Assembly: GCA_044227805.1 (NCBI GenBank) | Contig: JBGAWA010000002.1 | Location: 28,806-92,805, forward strand | Direction of reading: 5' to 3' | Source of the DNA: JACCZZ01 sp044227805 | GTDB lineage: Bacteria > Bacteroidota > Bacteroidia > Chitinophagales > UBA10324 | Length of the DNA: 64,000 nucleotides | Shown here: piece after piece, positions 37,684 to 46,584 of the stretch | Numbering within the stretch: the first letter of the stretch is position 1 | Layout: each line of letters starts with the position of its first letter | Translations under genes and position numbers: made by a program | The notes under the pieces: model-generated | What the model saw: only the letters and a program-made list of their open reading frames with translations | Database searches by the model: none | Told to the model about the DNA's origin: nothing

Positions 37684-38220
37684 ATGACGGCATCACAAAT
37701 CATATTTTACCTCATTGCTGCTTTTATCCTCGGCTGCGGACTGCTGGCAGTTACCACACATAAAGTTTTTCGTGCCGCCATCTGGCTTCTTTTTTCTTTG
37801 ATTGGGATAGCGGCCCTCTATTTCTGGATGGAAGTGGAGTTTATTGCGGCGGTGCAGATCATCGTGTATGTCGGAGGCATTGTAGTACTTATCATCTTTT
37901 CCATTTTTCTTACACAACATGCCGGCGGTGAGATGCGCAAGCCAACGCTTATGCGAACGATCGCTTCGGCCTGCGCGGCTTTGTCAGGCTTTGCATTAAC
38001 GTATTTGCTGATTGAACAATACGGATTCCGGGAAACCGGTAAAAGTTTTGACTGGAATATGGGAATGATCGGTACGCAAATGCTGGGTACGGGCAGCAAT
38101 GGCTTCGCTTTACCGTTTGAAGTAGTGAGCCTGTTGTTACTGGCGGCAATGGTGGGATGCATAGTGATAGCCATAAAAAGCAAACGCAAGACAGATCAGC
38201 AGGAACCCACGGCATCGTAG
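37684..38220 (+). CDS. nuoJ: NADH-quinone oxidoreductase subunit J
   Basis: 178 residues with five membrane helices. The conserved segment EVEFIAAVQIIVYVGGIVVL contains the pi-bulge helix important for coupling. The C-terminus is charged (KSKRKTDQQE). It begins 5 bp after nuoI, so translation is probably coupled. Confidence 0.93.
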   Translation: MTASQIIFYLIAAFILGCGLLAVTTHKVFRAAIWLLFSLIGIAALYFWMEVEFIAAVQIIVYVGGIVVLIIFSIFLTQHAGGEMRKPTLMRTIASACAALSGFALTYLLIEQYGFRETGKSFDWNMGMIGTQMLGTGSNGFALPFEVVSLLLLAAMVGCIVIAIKSKRKTDQQEPTAS

Positions 38221-38276
38221 TACAGGCAAGTTAAATTCATAGACATCAATTATTTAAACACGGATAACCCGCTATC

Positions 38277-38597
38277 ATGAGCCTCAGTGAAGTACCCTTA
38301 GAGCATATTTTATTTGTGAGCACCGCCTTGTTTTTTATAGGTGTTTACGGGTTTTTAACCCGTCGCAACATGATTACCATGCTGATGTCGATTGAGCTGA
38401 TCCTGAACAGCGTGAACATAAATTTCATCACCTTCAATAAATACCTCTACCCGGAAAAGATGGATGGAGTTTTCTTCACTGTCTTCATTGTTGCCATTGC
38501 CGCGGCGGAAGCTGCCGTTGCCATCGCCATCATCATTAATCTTTACAGGAGCCATCAATCCATTGATGTGGAAGATGCTTCAGAGATGAAGTTTTAA
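38277..38597 (+). CDS. nuoK: NADH-quinone oxidoreductase subunit K
   Basis: 106 residues with three membrane helices, homologous to MrpC. The key membrane Glu residues are in MSIELILNSVNINF and IAAAEAAVAIAII. Length is typical. Sits between nuoJ and nuoL as in most bacteria. Confidence 0.95.
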   Translation: MSLSEVPLEHILFVSTALFFIGVYGFLTRRNMITMLMSIELILNSVNINFITFNKYLYPEKMDGVFFTVFIVAIAAAEAAVAIAIIINLYRSHQSIDVEDASEMKF

Positions 38598-38671
38598 ATC
38601 AGTTAATTGTCTGAGCGCTTCGGGACGTTCGCTGTTGCGTTTTTAACCCGAAGACTCAAATCCGAAAAGCA

Positions 38672-40618
38672 ATGAACTATCAATACACCATCCTGATCCC
38701 GCTGTTGCCGCTGGCAGGGTTTATTGTGCTTGGTTTATTTGGAAGAAAATATACCGGTAAAGCTTCTGGTCTCATTGCCACTGTCTTACTCCTTCTTTCC
38801 ACGGCGCTTGCGCTGCTGACTGCCTACGCTTATTTTTTTGTGAATGGAAAGTCAGATGGCATTTATCAGGCTATTGTTCCGGTGAATGTAACATGGCTGC
38901 GGTTCACGGATGCACTCAGCATCAATATGGGCATCACGCTCGATCCCATCGCAGTGATGATGCTTGTTGTCGTCACCTTCATTTCGCTGATGGTGCACCT
39001 TTATTCGATTGGCTATATGAAAGGGGAAGAGCGATTCAGCACTTATTTTTCATTCCTGCAATTGTTTACTTTTTCCATGCTCGGGTTGGTGATGGCCAGT
39101 AATATATTCCAGATCTATGTTTTCTGGGAACTGGTAGGCGTTTCATCATACCTGCTCATCGGTTTTTACTACGACAGGCCTTCCGCTGTTGCAGCTTCCA
39201 AGAAGGCATTCATCGTTACCCGCTTCGCCGACCTGGGTTTCCTGGTGGGCATACTGATTCTTGCCTTCTATTCCGAAACGCTGGACTTCGGCATACTCCT
39301 GCAGCGGCTCAGCACTCCAACGCCGCAACTGGCTTCCATCATTTCCGCCTCCTTCATGGGTATTTCCGCGCTGAGCTGGGGATTGGTGCTGGTATTCATT
39401 GGTGGAGCCGGCAAATCAGCCATGTTTCCTCTGCATATCTGGTTGCCTGATGCCATGGAAGGCCCGACGCCGGTTTCGGCTTTGATACACGCTGCCACTA
39501 TGGTGGTGGCAGGTGTTTTCCTGGTGGCGAGATTGTTTCCTGTGTTCGCGATGTCGGATCCGGTTGCCTTAAACATCGTGGCGGATGTTGGTGTGTTTTC
39601 TGCTTTGCTCGCGGCGGTAATTGCCTGTACACAAACCGATATCAAAAGAGTGCTGGCCTATTCCACCATGTCGCAGATTGGGTTTATGATGTTTTCATTA
39701 GGTGTGGCCGGCTATGGAGGCGAACACGGACTGGGTTATATGGCTTCCATGTTTCACCTGTTTACACATGCTTTCTTCAAGTCGTTGTTGTTTCTTGGCG
39801 CAGGTGCTGTTATTCACCTGGTGCACAGTAATGAAATGAAGGATATGGGCGGACTGAGAAAAAAAATGCCGCTTACACATATCACTTTTTTGATTGCCTG
39901 CCTGGCGATTTCAGGTGTTCCGCCATTTGCCGGATTCTTCAGCAAAGAAGAGATACTGCATGCCGCCCATCATTCCAACATGACGATTTATTGGATAGCA
40001 CTGCTCACTTCAGGCATCACGGCTTTCTATATGTTCAGGTTGTACTTTTCTGTTTTCTGGAATAAGCCGGACACTGCCATAGCGGCGCATGATCCGGCGG
40101 CGGAAGAATCGTCGCATGGAGAAGGCACACTGACCATGAAGATTCCTTTGTTACTGCTGGCTGGTTGCACGCTCTTAGCTGGCTTCGTACCATTTTCTTC
40201 GTTGGTAACTTCCGATGGTGTTCCGTTTCTTACACACATCGACCTGCTTTTTTCCGTACTGCCGGTGCTCTTTGCCTTATCAGGAATTTTGATTGCCGTC
40301 TTGCTTTATCTCAAGCAAAACACACGGGCGGAAAGAATAGCCGACACCCTTGGCGGCTTCTACAGAGCGGCCTATCATAAATTTTATATTGATGAAATTT
40401 ATCTGTTCATTACCAAAAAGATAGTCTTCAATTTGGCAGGGAGGCCGGCTGCCTGGTTCGACCGTCATATTGTAGATGGAACCATGAATGGCATGGCACG
40501 GGCTACCGGCTTTGTTGCTGCTTCCATCAAAGGATGGCAATCGGGCAAGGTGCAGGCCTATGCTATTTATTTCTTCGGCGGTGTGATGATGCTGATTTTG
40601 ATTTTTGTTTATTGGTAG
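38672..40618 (+). CDS. nuoL: NADH-quinone oxidoreductase subunit L
   Basis: 648 residues. Antiporter-like subunit at the distal end of the membrane arm. About 15-16 helices and the long lateral helix at the C-terminus. Proton-path residues are visible in FWELVGVSSYLLIGF, GGAGKSAMFPLHIWLPDAME and a HLFTHAFFKSLLFL segment. It is followed directly by a strong terminator, so the cluster ends without nuoM and nuoN, which are also needed for a complete pump. Confidence 0.95.
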   Translation: MNYQYTILIPLLPLAGFIVLGLFGRKYTGKASGLIATVLLLLSTALALLTAYAYFFVNGKSDGIYQAIVPVNVTWLRFTDALSINMGITLDPIAVMMLVVVTFISLMVHLYSIGYMKGEERFSTYFSFLQLFTFSMLGLVMASNIFQIYVFWELVGVSSYLLIGFYYDRPSAVAASKKAFIVTRFADLGFLVGILILAFYSETLDFGILLQRLSTPTPQLASIISASFMGISALSWGLVLVFIGGAGKSAMFPLHIWLPDAMEGPTPVSALIHAATMVVAGVFLVARLFPVFAMSDPVALNIVADVGVFSALLAAVIACTQTDIKRVLAYSTMSQIGFMMFSLGVAGYGGEHGLGYMASMFHLFTHAFFKSLLFLGAGAVIHLVHSNEMKDMGGLRKKMPLTHITFLIACLAISGVPPFAGFFSKEEILHAAHHSNMTIYWIALLTSGITAFYMFRLYFSVFWNKPDTAIAAHDPAAEESSHGEGTLTMKIPLLLLAGCTLLAGFVPFSSLVTSDGVPFLTHIDLLFSVLPVLFALSGILIAVLLYLKQNTRAERIADTLGGFYRAAYHKFYIDEIYLFITKKIVFNLAGRPAAWFDRHIVDGTMNGMARATGFVAASIKGWQSGKVQAYAIYFFGGVMMLILIFVYW

Positions 40619-40656
40619 AAATGAAATTGGCAGGACATTCATTATTTCTAAAAAAA

Positions 40657-40692
40657 GGGCGCAATGAAATAAGTTTCATTGCGCCCTGATAA
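40657..40692. terminator. Terminator ending the nuo operon
   Basis: GGGCGCAATGAAA (40657-40669) pairs perfectly with TTTCATTGCGCCC (40674-40686), a 13-bp stem with a 4-nt loop. An A run precedes it on the plus strand, so the T-run side favours the minus strand; it could act on both converging genes. Confidence 0.75.
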
Positions 40693-40753
40693 GCTGAAAG
40701 AATAACCCGGCTAGTATTGAAAGCACGGTAATCCAAATTTAAAAGCTCAAAGT

Positions 40754-40795
40754 TGTAACGAAGCGGGATTTTTCAATGGAAAAATCCGGGTTAAA
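40754..40795 (-). repeat. Solo terminal hairpin of the dispersed repeat
   Basis: CGAAGCGGGATTTTTCAATG followed by GAAAAATCCGGGTTAA matches one end of the complete copies. The central stem and other end are absent. It abuts the stop codon of the T9SS protein. Confidence 0.75.
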
Positions 40796-42151
40796 CTATT
40801 GAACAATCAATTTCTGCATCGTTTCATAACCATTATTTTCCACCGTCAAAAAGTAAACACCATTGCTGAAACCACTCATGTCTATCGCTTTCAGCCAGAG
40901 TTGTGATTTGTCTTTGAAACTGGTCTTCATCACTAACTTTCCCATGGCATCGGTGATCTGAATATTGACAGGCTGATTGTTTTCAGCGTCAAAAGAAAGA
41001 TAGAACAAGCCGTTGGATGGATTGGGATAGAGATTCATTTTGTAGGCAGCTGCTGCAGGTGCGATGCCGGTGGCTACGAATCCTCCGTCGTATTTGAAAA
41101 CGCCGCCTGTAGTGGCATCCAAATTAAATCCACCTGCCCAACCGGTAATGTTATCGTAAAACTTTACGGTAGTATATTGAATGCCATCATCAATAGTCTC
41201 CCACGTATCACCACCGTCAAGGCTGTAAGAGGAGCCGATATCAGGCAGCGTATAATCTACGCCGGTAGAAACCAGTGTCATGTCCGTTTTGGGTACATAA
41301 CAGAATGAACCTTTGTACATGGTTCCTGAAGGATTGACCTGTGTCCAGGTTGCGCCGCCATCAGTAGTACGCATAAAGGTGACATTAGAACTTGCATCAA
41401 GATATTTTGCCCATCCGAGGTTCTCATCTTTATAGTCAATTTGTATAAGGTCGGTCAGTCCGGTTACCTGCACGACAGTCCATGTAGCACCATGATCCGT
41501 TGTTTTGAAGATCCTGCCTTTATTGGTGCCGAACCAGAAAATGTCGCCTGACACGGCAAAAACACGGGTGTATCCATATTCACCTGCAATGGGATCAGGA
41601 ATATTCGCGCCGCTAACGGCAGTCCATGTTGTACCACCATCTGCTGTGGTATAAATTTCAAATTCACCACTCACCGGATCACCAACGGCAAGGCCGGTAT
41701 TTTCATCCCAGAAATGAAGCACATCGGGAAAGGAAGTGTTGGCCGTAGCGAAAATTACGCCTGCACCCTGTTGTGTCCAGGTGGCGCCTCCGTCTGTTGT
41801 TTTGAAAATGCCACCGGTAGCCGCAGCCGTATTTTTAAAGAACATGGCCCATGCTGTATTTTCATCAATGGCAGCCAGGCATGACCAGCTGTAGTTGGCG
41901 GGAGCAACGGTAATAGTTCCGGCAGTCCAGGTATTTCCACCATCTGTCGTCCTTGAAAAATCCCGGACATTAGCACTGCCGGTTCCGGAGCCGTTATAGG
42001 CTGTAACCCATGCATTGTCGTGGCTGGTAATCACAATCTGGTTAACGCCGCGGCTTGCCGTTGTGAAGCCGGTGGACTCTTCTATCCATTGTGCGAGCAC
42101 CGGCGCGGTAAGCAAGGAAATAGAAAATAAAGTAAGTAAGGTTTTTTTCAT
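40796..42151 (-). CDS. Secreted YCF48/BNR-repeat protein with T9SS sorting domain
   Basis: 451 residues with a signal peptide (MKKTLLTLFSISLLTAPVLAQ, cleavage after LAQ). The middle is a beta-propeller of repeated TTDGGATWT-type motifs (BNR / photosynthesis-system-stability-factor-like), at least five copies between about residues 65 and 330. The C-terminal 75 residues are a T9SS type A sorting domain (LYPNPSNGLF, ITDAMGK, GVYFLTVENNG). Such proteins are secreted or attached to the surface; no catalytic residues are recognised. Convergent with nuoL. Confidence 0.88.
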   Translation of the reverse strand: MKKTLLTLFSISLLTAPVLAQWIEESTGFTTASRGVNQIVITSHDNAWVTAYNGSGTGSANVRDFSRTTDGGNTWTAGTITVAPANYSWSCLAAIDENTAWAMFFKNTAAATGGIFKTTDGGATWTQQGAGVIFATANTSFPDVLHFWDENTGLAVGDPVSGEFEIYTTADGGTTWTAVSGANIPDPIAGEYGYTRVFAVSGDIFWFGTNKGRIFKTTDHGATWTVVQVTGLTDLIQIDYKDENLGWAKYLDASSNVTFMRTTDGGATWTQVNPSGTMYKGSFCYVPKTDMTLVSTGVDYTLPDIGSSYSLDGGDTWETIDDGIQYTTVKFYDNITGWAGGFNLDATTGGVFKYDGGFVATGIAPAAAAYKMNLYPNPSNGLFYLSFDAENNQPVNIQITDAMGKLVMKTSFKDKSQLWLKAIDMSGFSNGVYFLTVENNGYETMQKLIVQ

Positions 42152-42264
42152 GGTTTTGGATTTAGTTTCTCAAATCTAAATTATATCTGTGAAATGAAGC
42201 AGGCATATAGAAAGATTATTGTTGAAGGGTCTCCAACGGTGGACGGGCATTGGCGGAGAAGTTC

Positions 42265-42272
42265 TATTTTTG
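42265..42272 (+). promoter_or_regulatory. -7 promoter element of recR
   Basis: TATTTTTG matches TAnnTTTG. Only 6 bp separate it from the recR ATG, implying a leaderless or nearly leaderless transcript if it is used. Confidence 0.4.
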
Positions 42273-42278
42273 CCCACC

Positions 42279-42905
42279 ATGAATTTCCCGTCAAAGTTGA
42301 TTGAGCAAGCGGTTACGGAGTTTGAAAAACTGCCGGGCATCGGTAAAAAAACAGCCCTGCGGCTGGTATTGCACCTGCTCAAACAGGATGTAGCCACGGT
42401 AGATCATTTCGGCGATGCGATCATACGCATGCGCAGGGAGATTCGTTTCTGTAAAAACTGTCATAACATTTCAGACCATGAGCTGTGCAGCATCTGTGAA
42501 AATCCTAAGCGCAACCACTCCTTGCTGTGTGTAGTGGAGAATATACGTGATGTGATTGCCATTGAATCAACCAATCAATACAATGGCTTGTATCATGTGC
42601 TGGGTGGAGTCATCAGTCCGCTGGAAGGCATCGGGCCGGAAGAATTAAATATTGAATCGTTAGCTGAACGCTGCCGGCACGGTGAAATAAAAGAAGTGAT
42701 TATGGCATTGAATCCAACGATTGAAGGTGACACCACTATTTTCTATCTGTCTAAGAAATTACAGTCACTTCCGGTGAAGATCACCAGCATTGCGCGTGGC
42801 ATTTCTTTCGGCGGTGAACTGGAATATGTAGATGATATAACCCTCGCGAGGTCTATTGCAACACGAATGCCGTATGAGAATTACCTGGTGAACAGGAATG
42901 AGTAG
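42279..42905 (+). CDS. recR: Recombination mediator RecR
   Basis: 208 residues from ATG at 42279 (MNFPSKLIEQ); the 20-codon extension to 42219 is not family-like. Helps RecF/RecO load RecA at gaps. Domains in order are helix-hairpin-helix (FEKLPGIGKKTALRL), a C4 zinc finger (CKNCHNISDHELCSIC), a Toprim domain (LCVVENIRDVIAIE, LNPTIEGDTT) and a C-terminal Walker B-like region. Normal length and intact. Confidence 0.95.
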   Translation: MNFPSKLIEQAVTEFEKLPGIGKKTALRLVLHLLKQDVATVDHFGDAIIRMRREIRFCKNCHNISDHELCSICENPKRNHSLLCVVENIRDVIAIESTNQYNGLYHVLGGVISPLEGIGPEELNIESLAERCRHGEIKEVIMALNPTIEGDTTIFYLSKKLQSLPVKITSIARGISFGGELEYVDDITLARSIATRMPYENYLVNRNE

Positions 42906-42967
42906 TGCAGGAAGCATCAAGGTTTACCTTCCGCAGCGTAACCGCTATCCTGCCACTATCAATCTTA

Positions 42968-43006
42968 GGGCAATGGCATTTTTCAATTGAAAAATTCGGG
43001 ACTAAC
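42968..43006 (-). repeat. Solo terminal hairpin of the dispersed repeat (diverged)
   Basis: GGCATTTTTCAATTG followed by AAAAATTCGGGACTAACC preserves hairpin arms and a CGGG-CTAA end. It lies between recR and the glycosyltransferase. Confidence 0.5.
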
Positions 43007-43051
43007 CACCATTCCATTGTGTATGGAAAAGTTTCCTGCTAACTTTCGCCG

Positions 43052-44080
43052 ATGCTTCAGCTTTCTGTAATCATTGTCAACTACAATGTGCGTTTCTTCC
43101 TGGAGCAGGCATTGCTGTCGGCCAGGAAAGCCATGCAGCAGTTATCCGCTGAAATAATTGTGGTGGATAATAATTCCGTTGACGGCACCAGCGAAATGAT
43201 GCGCGAAAAGTTTCCGGAAGTAATTTACCTGTATAACAAAGAGAATGTGGGCTTCGCGAAAGCCAATAACCAGGGAATCGCCATAGCCAAAGGCAAGTAT
43301 GTCTTATTGCTCAATCCGGATACAATAGTCGAAGAAGACACCTTTGAGAAGTGCCTTCGGTTTATGGAGACGCATGAGGATGCCGGGGCAGTTGGCGTGA
43401 AGATGCTGGATGGCAAAGGAAATTTTCTTCCCGAATCAAAACGTGGATTTCCATCTCCCAGGGTAGCCTTCTACAAAGCATTCGGACTGGCACGGCTGTT
43501 TCCGACATCAAAAATTTTCGGCGGTTATCACCTCGGTTATCTTTCTGAAAATGAAACGCATGAAGTGGATGTGCTGGCAGGCGCTTTTATGTTTATCAGG
43601 AAAACGGCGCTGGACAAGGCAGGCTGGCTCGATGAGTCTTTCTTCATGTATGGCGAAGACATCGATCTTTCCTACCGTATCGTAAAAGCGGGATTTAAAA
43701 ATTATTACTTCCCCGATACGCGCATCATTCACTATAAAGGAGAAAGCAGCAAGAAAGGCACGATGAATTATGTGCGCATGTTTTACCAGGCCATGATCAT
43801 CTTTGCGCAAAAACATTTCAGCAGCAATGCCGGATTTTATATCCTGATGCTGAAGGCGGCCATTTATCTGCGCGCGCTGTTATCTGTTGTCTATTCTTTC
43901 CTGCGGCGCTGGAGCTTGCCCATTGCAGATGCACTCACCCTGTACGGTGGTATGCTGCTGCTCAAGAATTACTGGCAGTACAATGTGAAGGTGGCTGAAG
44001 GACTGACATATCCCGAAGAATACATCTACTTCATTATTCCCTTCCATGATTGGGATCCGGCTCCTGCTCCATTTTGTTAA
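43052..44080 (+). CDS. Family 2 glycosyltransferase (N-terminal part of a split gene?)
   Basis: 342 residues. A GT-A fold with VIIVNYNVRFFLEQAL at the start, IVVDNNSVDGTSEM, the LLLNPDT acidic motif and GEDIDLSYRIVKAGF, so the transferase domain is complete to about residue 240. After a helical segment it reaches YPEEYIYFIIP and then ends abruptly in HDWDPAPAPFC. I recall Bacteroidota relatives as one long protein in which membrane segments and a nucleotide-binding domain follow this point. The second half is the overlapping gene at 44046. A deletion of the membrane segment is inferred. Confidence 0.8.
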   Translation: MLQLSVIIVNYNVRFFLEQALLSARKAMQQLSAEIIVVDNNSVDGTSEMMREKFPEVIYLYNKENVGFAKANNQGIAIAKGKYVLLLNPDTIVEEDTFEKCLRFMETHEDAGAVGVKMLDGKGNFLPESKRGFPSPRVAFYKAFGLARLFPTSKIFGGYHLGYLSENETHEVDVLAGAFMFIRKTALDKAGWLDESFFMYGEDIDLSYRIVKAGFKNYYFPDTRIIHYKGESSKKGTMNYVRMFYQAMIIFAQKHFSSNAGFYILMLKAAIYLRALLSVVYSFLRRWSLPIADALTLYGGMLLLKNYWQYNVKVAEGLTYPEEYIYFIIPFHDWDPAPAPFC

Positions 44081-44864
44081 ATTCAAAAATTTGCGGCTCG
44101 GTGAAGCAAGGGAGAAGAAACTGGTTATCGTGGGAAACAGGGAAGAATCCTCGCGCGTGGAAATGCTGCTCAACCAGGCTAAAGTAAAAAACGATTTTAT
44201 CGGTTATGTATCCACGCAGGCGGAAACACAGCACAGCGCACATCATCTCGGCGAAGTGGAACAGCTTACTGAAATTGCCCGCATCTATAAAATTGATGAG
44301 GTGATCTTTTGCTCCAAAGACATTGCTTCGCAAAAAATTATTGAATGGATGACCCAACTCGGGACAGACCTGGAGTACAAAATTGTTCCGGAAGATTCAC
44401 TCAGCATCATTGGCAGCAATTCAAAAGATGCGCCCGGTGAATTATATACCATTGAAATTAAACTGGCCATTGCAACACCGTTTAACAAGAGAAGCAAGCG
44501 CCTGTTTGACCTGGCGGCGGCATTTTTCCTGCTACTCACGTTGCCGTTGAATATTTTTATAATCAAAAGTCCGGCGGGATTGATAGCCAATATTTTCAAA
44601 GTATTTGCCGGAAGAAAAAGCTGGGTTGGCTATGCTGGTGGCATACAACAGCAATATCAGCTTCCACCCTTGCGGGAAGGCGTGCTCACCCCTCTTGATG
44701 AACTGAAAAATATGCAACTGGATGATGCCGCCGTTTCCCGTATCAACCTGCTCTATGCAAAAGATTACACGGCATCGCATGACGCAGAATTGTGGTTGAA
44801 ATGCTTCCGGCTGCTGGGATCGGTTTCTGTACCACCATCATCAGCTCCGCGTGCCACCGGTTAA
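44046..44864 (+). CDS. Rossmann-domain protein, likely C-terminal half of the preceding glycosyltransferase
   Basis: 272 residues, overlapping the previous gene by 35 bp in another frame. It begins within a helix (MIGIRLLLHFVKF), then a nucleotide-binding fold (KLVIVGNREESSRVEMLL, IYKIDEVIFCSKDI) and a C-terminal membrane-associated stretch (FDLAAAFFLLLTLPLNIFII; RKSWVGYAGG) resembling the tail of CoA-binding/sugar-transferase-type proteins. The start inside a helix supports its being the remainder of a fused protein. A genuinely separate, translationally coupled gene is the alternative. Confidence 0.7.
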   Translation: MIGIRLLLHFVKFKNLRLGEAREKKLVIVGNREESSRVEMLLNQAKVKNDFIGYVSTQAETQHSAHHLGEVEQLTEIARIYKIDEVIFCSKDIASQKIIEWMTQLGTDLEYKIVPEDSLSIIGSNSKDAPGELYTIEIKLAIATPFNKRSKRLFDLAAAFFLLLTLPLNIFIIKSPAGLIANIFKVFAGRKSWVGYAGGIQQQYQLPPLREGVLTPLDELKNMQLDDAAVSRINLLYAKDYTASHDAELWLKCFRLLGSVSVPPSSAPRATG

Positions 44865-44889
44865 CCCTTGTTTACCATTGGTTGCAGCC

Positions 44890-45018
44890 CACCGGGCTTT
44901 GACATAGAACCTATGTAGGGTTGTTCATTTTTTTCATCACGAAAATGTTACACAAGCCCTAAGCAGCTTAAGCCAGTGGTATGCCCGTTGCTGTTATGAA
45001 CCACAAAATGCGGGTTTA
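44890..45018 (+). repeat. Degenerate copy of the dispersed repeat upstream of the decarboxylase
   Basis: Recognisable segments are GGGTTGTTCATTTTTTTC, GAAAATGTTACACAAG and CCCTAAGCAGCTTAAG, ending ACAAAATGCGGGTTTA. The left arm has diverged so the central stem is imperfect. It ends 31 bp before the ATG of the next gene, and the longer possible start (44981) lies inside it. Confidence 0.65.
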
Positions 45019-45049
45019 TGAATATTTTTATGAGCACAATTTTTTAATC

Positions 45050-46546
45050 ATGCAACAGGATAAGCGTATAGAGACAGAAGAAACACTTGATCCGGTTGAC
45101 TGGGAGGCCAGTCTGCAGTTGGGCGCTGAGATGGTATCCGACATGATGCGGTTTCTGCAAACGGTCCGTCTCCGTGCTGCCTGGCAACCGCCGTCACCGC
45201 AGGCTAAGGCCCATTTCAACGCCGCTGTTCCCCTGGAGGGAATTGCACTTGAAAAAGTGTACGACGAATTCAAACAACATATACTGCCTTATCCAACCGG
45301 CAATATTCACCCGCGTTTCTGGGGCTGGGTGATGGGCAATGGATCTTCTTCCGCTATGCTGGCAGACATGCTGGCAGCGGGCATTAACCTGAACCAGGGT
45401 GGTGGTAATCAGATTGGCGGCTGGGTGGAGACACAGGTGATTAACTGGTTCAAGCAGCTTTTCGGATTTCCGGATGAAGCCAGTGGGCTTGTTGTCAGCG
45501 GAGGATCCATGGCTAACCTGATCGGCCTTACGGTGGCACGGTATGCCAAAGCAGATTTTGATATAAGAAAGGAAGGCCTTTATGGCGCCCAGAAAAGAAT
45601 GATGGTGTATGCCTCCTCGGAAGTGCATAACTGTTCGAACAAAGCGGTGGAACTGTTGGGCCTGGGCAGCGATTCACTGCGGCTGATTCCGGTGAATGAT
45701 CGATATGAAATGGACTTGTCCGCCCTTTCACTTCAAATAAAAATAGACCGCGAAGCAGGCAGGCAACCGTTCTGCATTATTGGCAATGCCGTAACCGTCA
45801 ATACCGGTGCAGTGGATGACCTGCAGGCACTGGCGGATCTGTGCGAAAAGGAAAATCTATGGTTTCATGTGGATGGCGCTATTGGCGCGATGCTGGCCTT
45901 ATCAGGAAAATACAGTCATTTAATCAAGGGAATGGAACGCGCTGATTCCATTGCGTTTGATCTGCACAAATGGATGTACATTCCGTATGAGGCAGGATGC
46001 ACGCTGGTGAGAAAAGGAATGCAACACTACAAAGCCTTTTCTATGCATGCCGATTATCTTGCCCATGAAGAAAGAGGGGTTGCTGCTGGCGATATCTGGT
46101 TCAGCGACTATGGAGTGGAGCTGTCCCGCGGATTCAAAGCCCTGAAGATATGGATGAGCATGAAGGAGCATGGAGTGCGTAAATTAGGTAGGCTGGTAAC
46201 ACAAAATGTTGAACAGGTACAATACCTCCGGTCACTGGTTGAATCGAACGGTAAACTGGAACTGCTTGCCCCTGCGCCCGTTAATATTCTTTGCTTCCGA
46301 TACATTGTTCCTTCACTTGACGATGAGTCGCTGAATAAGCTTAACAAGGAGTTGTTGCTGCGGTTGCATGAAAGTGGCGTGGCAGTGCCGTCTTACACTG
46401 TTTTACAGGGAAGATATGCATTGCGTGTTGCCAATACTAATCACCGGACCAAGAAGGAAGATTTTGATTTGCTCATCAGCAAAGTGATTGAATTGGGCGA
46501 TGCCCTGACAAGAGAATTTCTCAACGAAAAGAAGGAAACAGCATAA
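45050..46546 (+). CDS. PLP-dependent amino-acid decarboxylase (group II, DDC-like)
   Basis: 498 residues from ATG at 45050 (MQQDKRIETE). Fold-type I decarboxylase related to aromatic-L-amino-acid, tyrosine and glutamate decarboxylases. Features are HPRFWGWVMGNG, a SGGSMANLIGLTVAR cofactor loop, FHVDGAIGAMLAL (Asp contacting the pyridine N) and FDLHKWMYIPYEAG with the PLP lysine. Substrate cannot be fixed by sequence. It is 38 bp upstream of a D-amino-acid-oxidase-like gene on the same strand, and the two are probably co-transcribed. Confidence 0.88.
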   Translation: MQQDKRIETEETLDPVDWEASLQLGAEMVSDMMRFLQTVRLRAAWQPPSPQAKAHFNAAVPLEGIALEKVYDEFKQHILPYPTGNIHPRFWGWVMGNGSSSAMLADMLAAGINLNQGGGNQIGGWVETQVINWFKQLFGFPDEASGLVVSGGSMANLIGLTVARYAKADFDIRKEGLYGAQKRMMVYASSEVHNCSNKAVELLGLGSDSLRLIPVNDRYEMDLSALSLQIKIDREAGRQPFCIIGNAVTVNTGAVDDLQALADLCEKENLWFHVDGAIGAMLALSGKYSHLIKGMERADSIAFDLHKWMYIPYEAGCTLVRKGMQHYKAFSMHADYLAHEERGVAAGDIWFSDYGVELSRGFKALKIWMSMKEHGVRKLGRLVTQNVEQVQYLRSLVESNGKLELLAPAPVNILCFRYIVPSLDDESLNKLNKELLLRLHESGVAVPSYTVLQGRYALRVANTNHRTKKEDFDLLISKVIELGDALTREFLNEKKETA

Positions 46547-46584
46547 CGGCAGATCCAACAACTGGCGATACGTTTACTAACAAC

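Noticed and set aside
44981..45049. Upstream extension of the decarboxylase
   Set aside because: It lies in the degenerate repeat copy and has no similarity to the family N-terminus.
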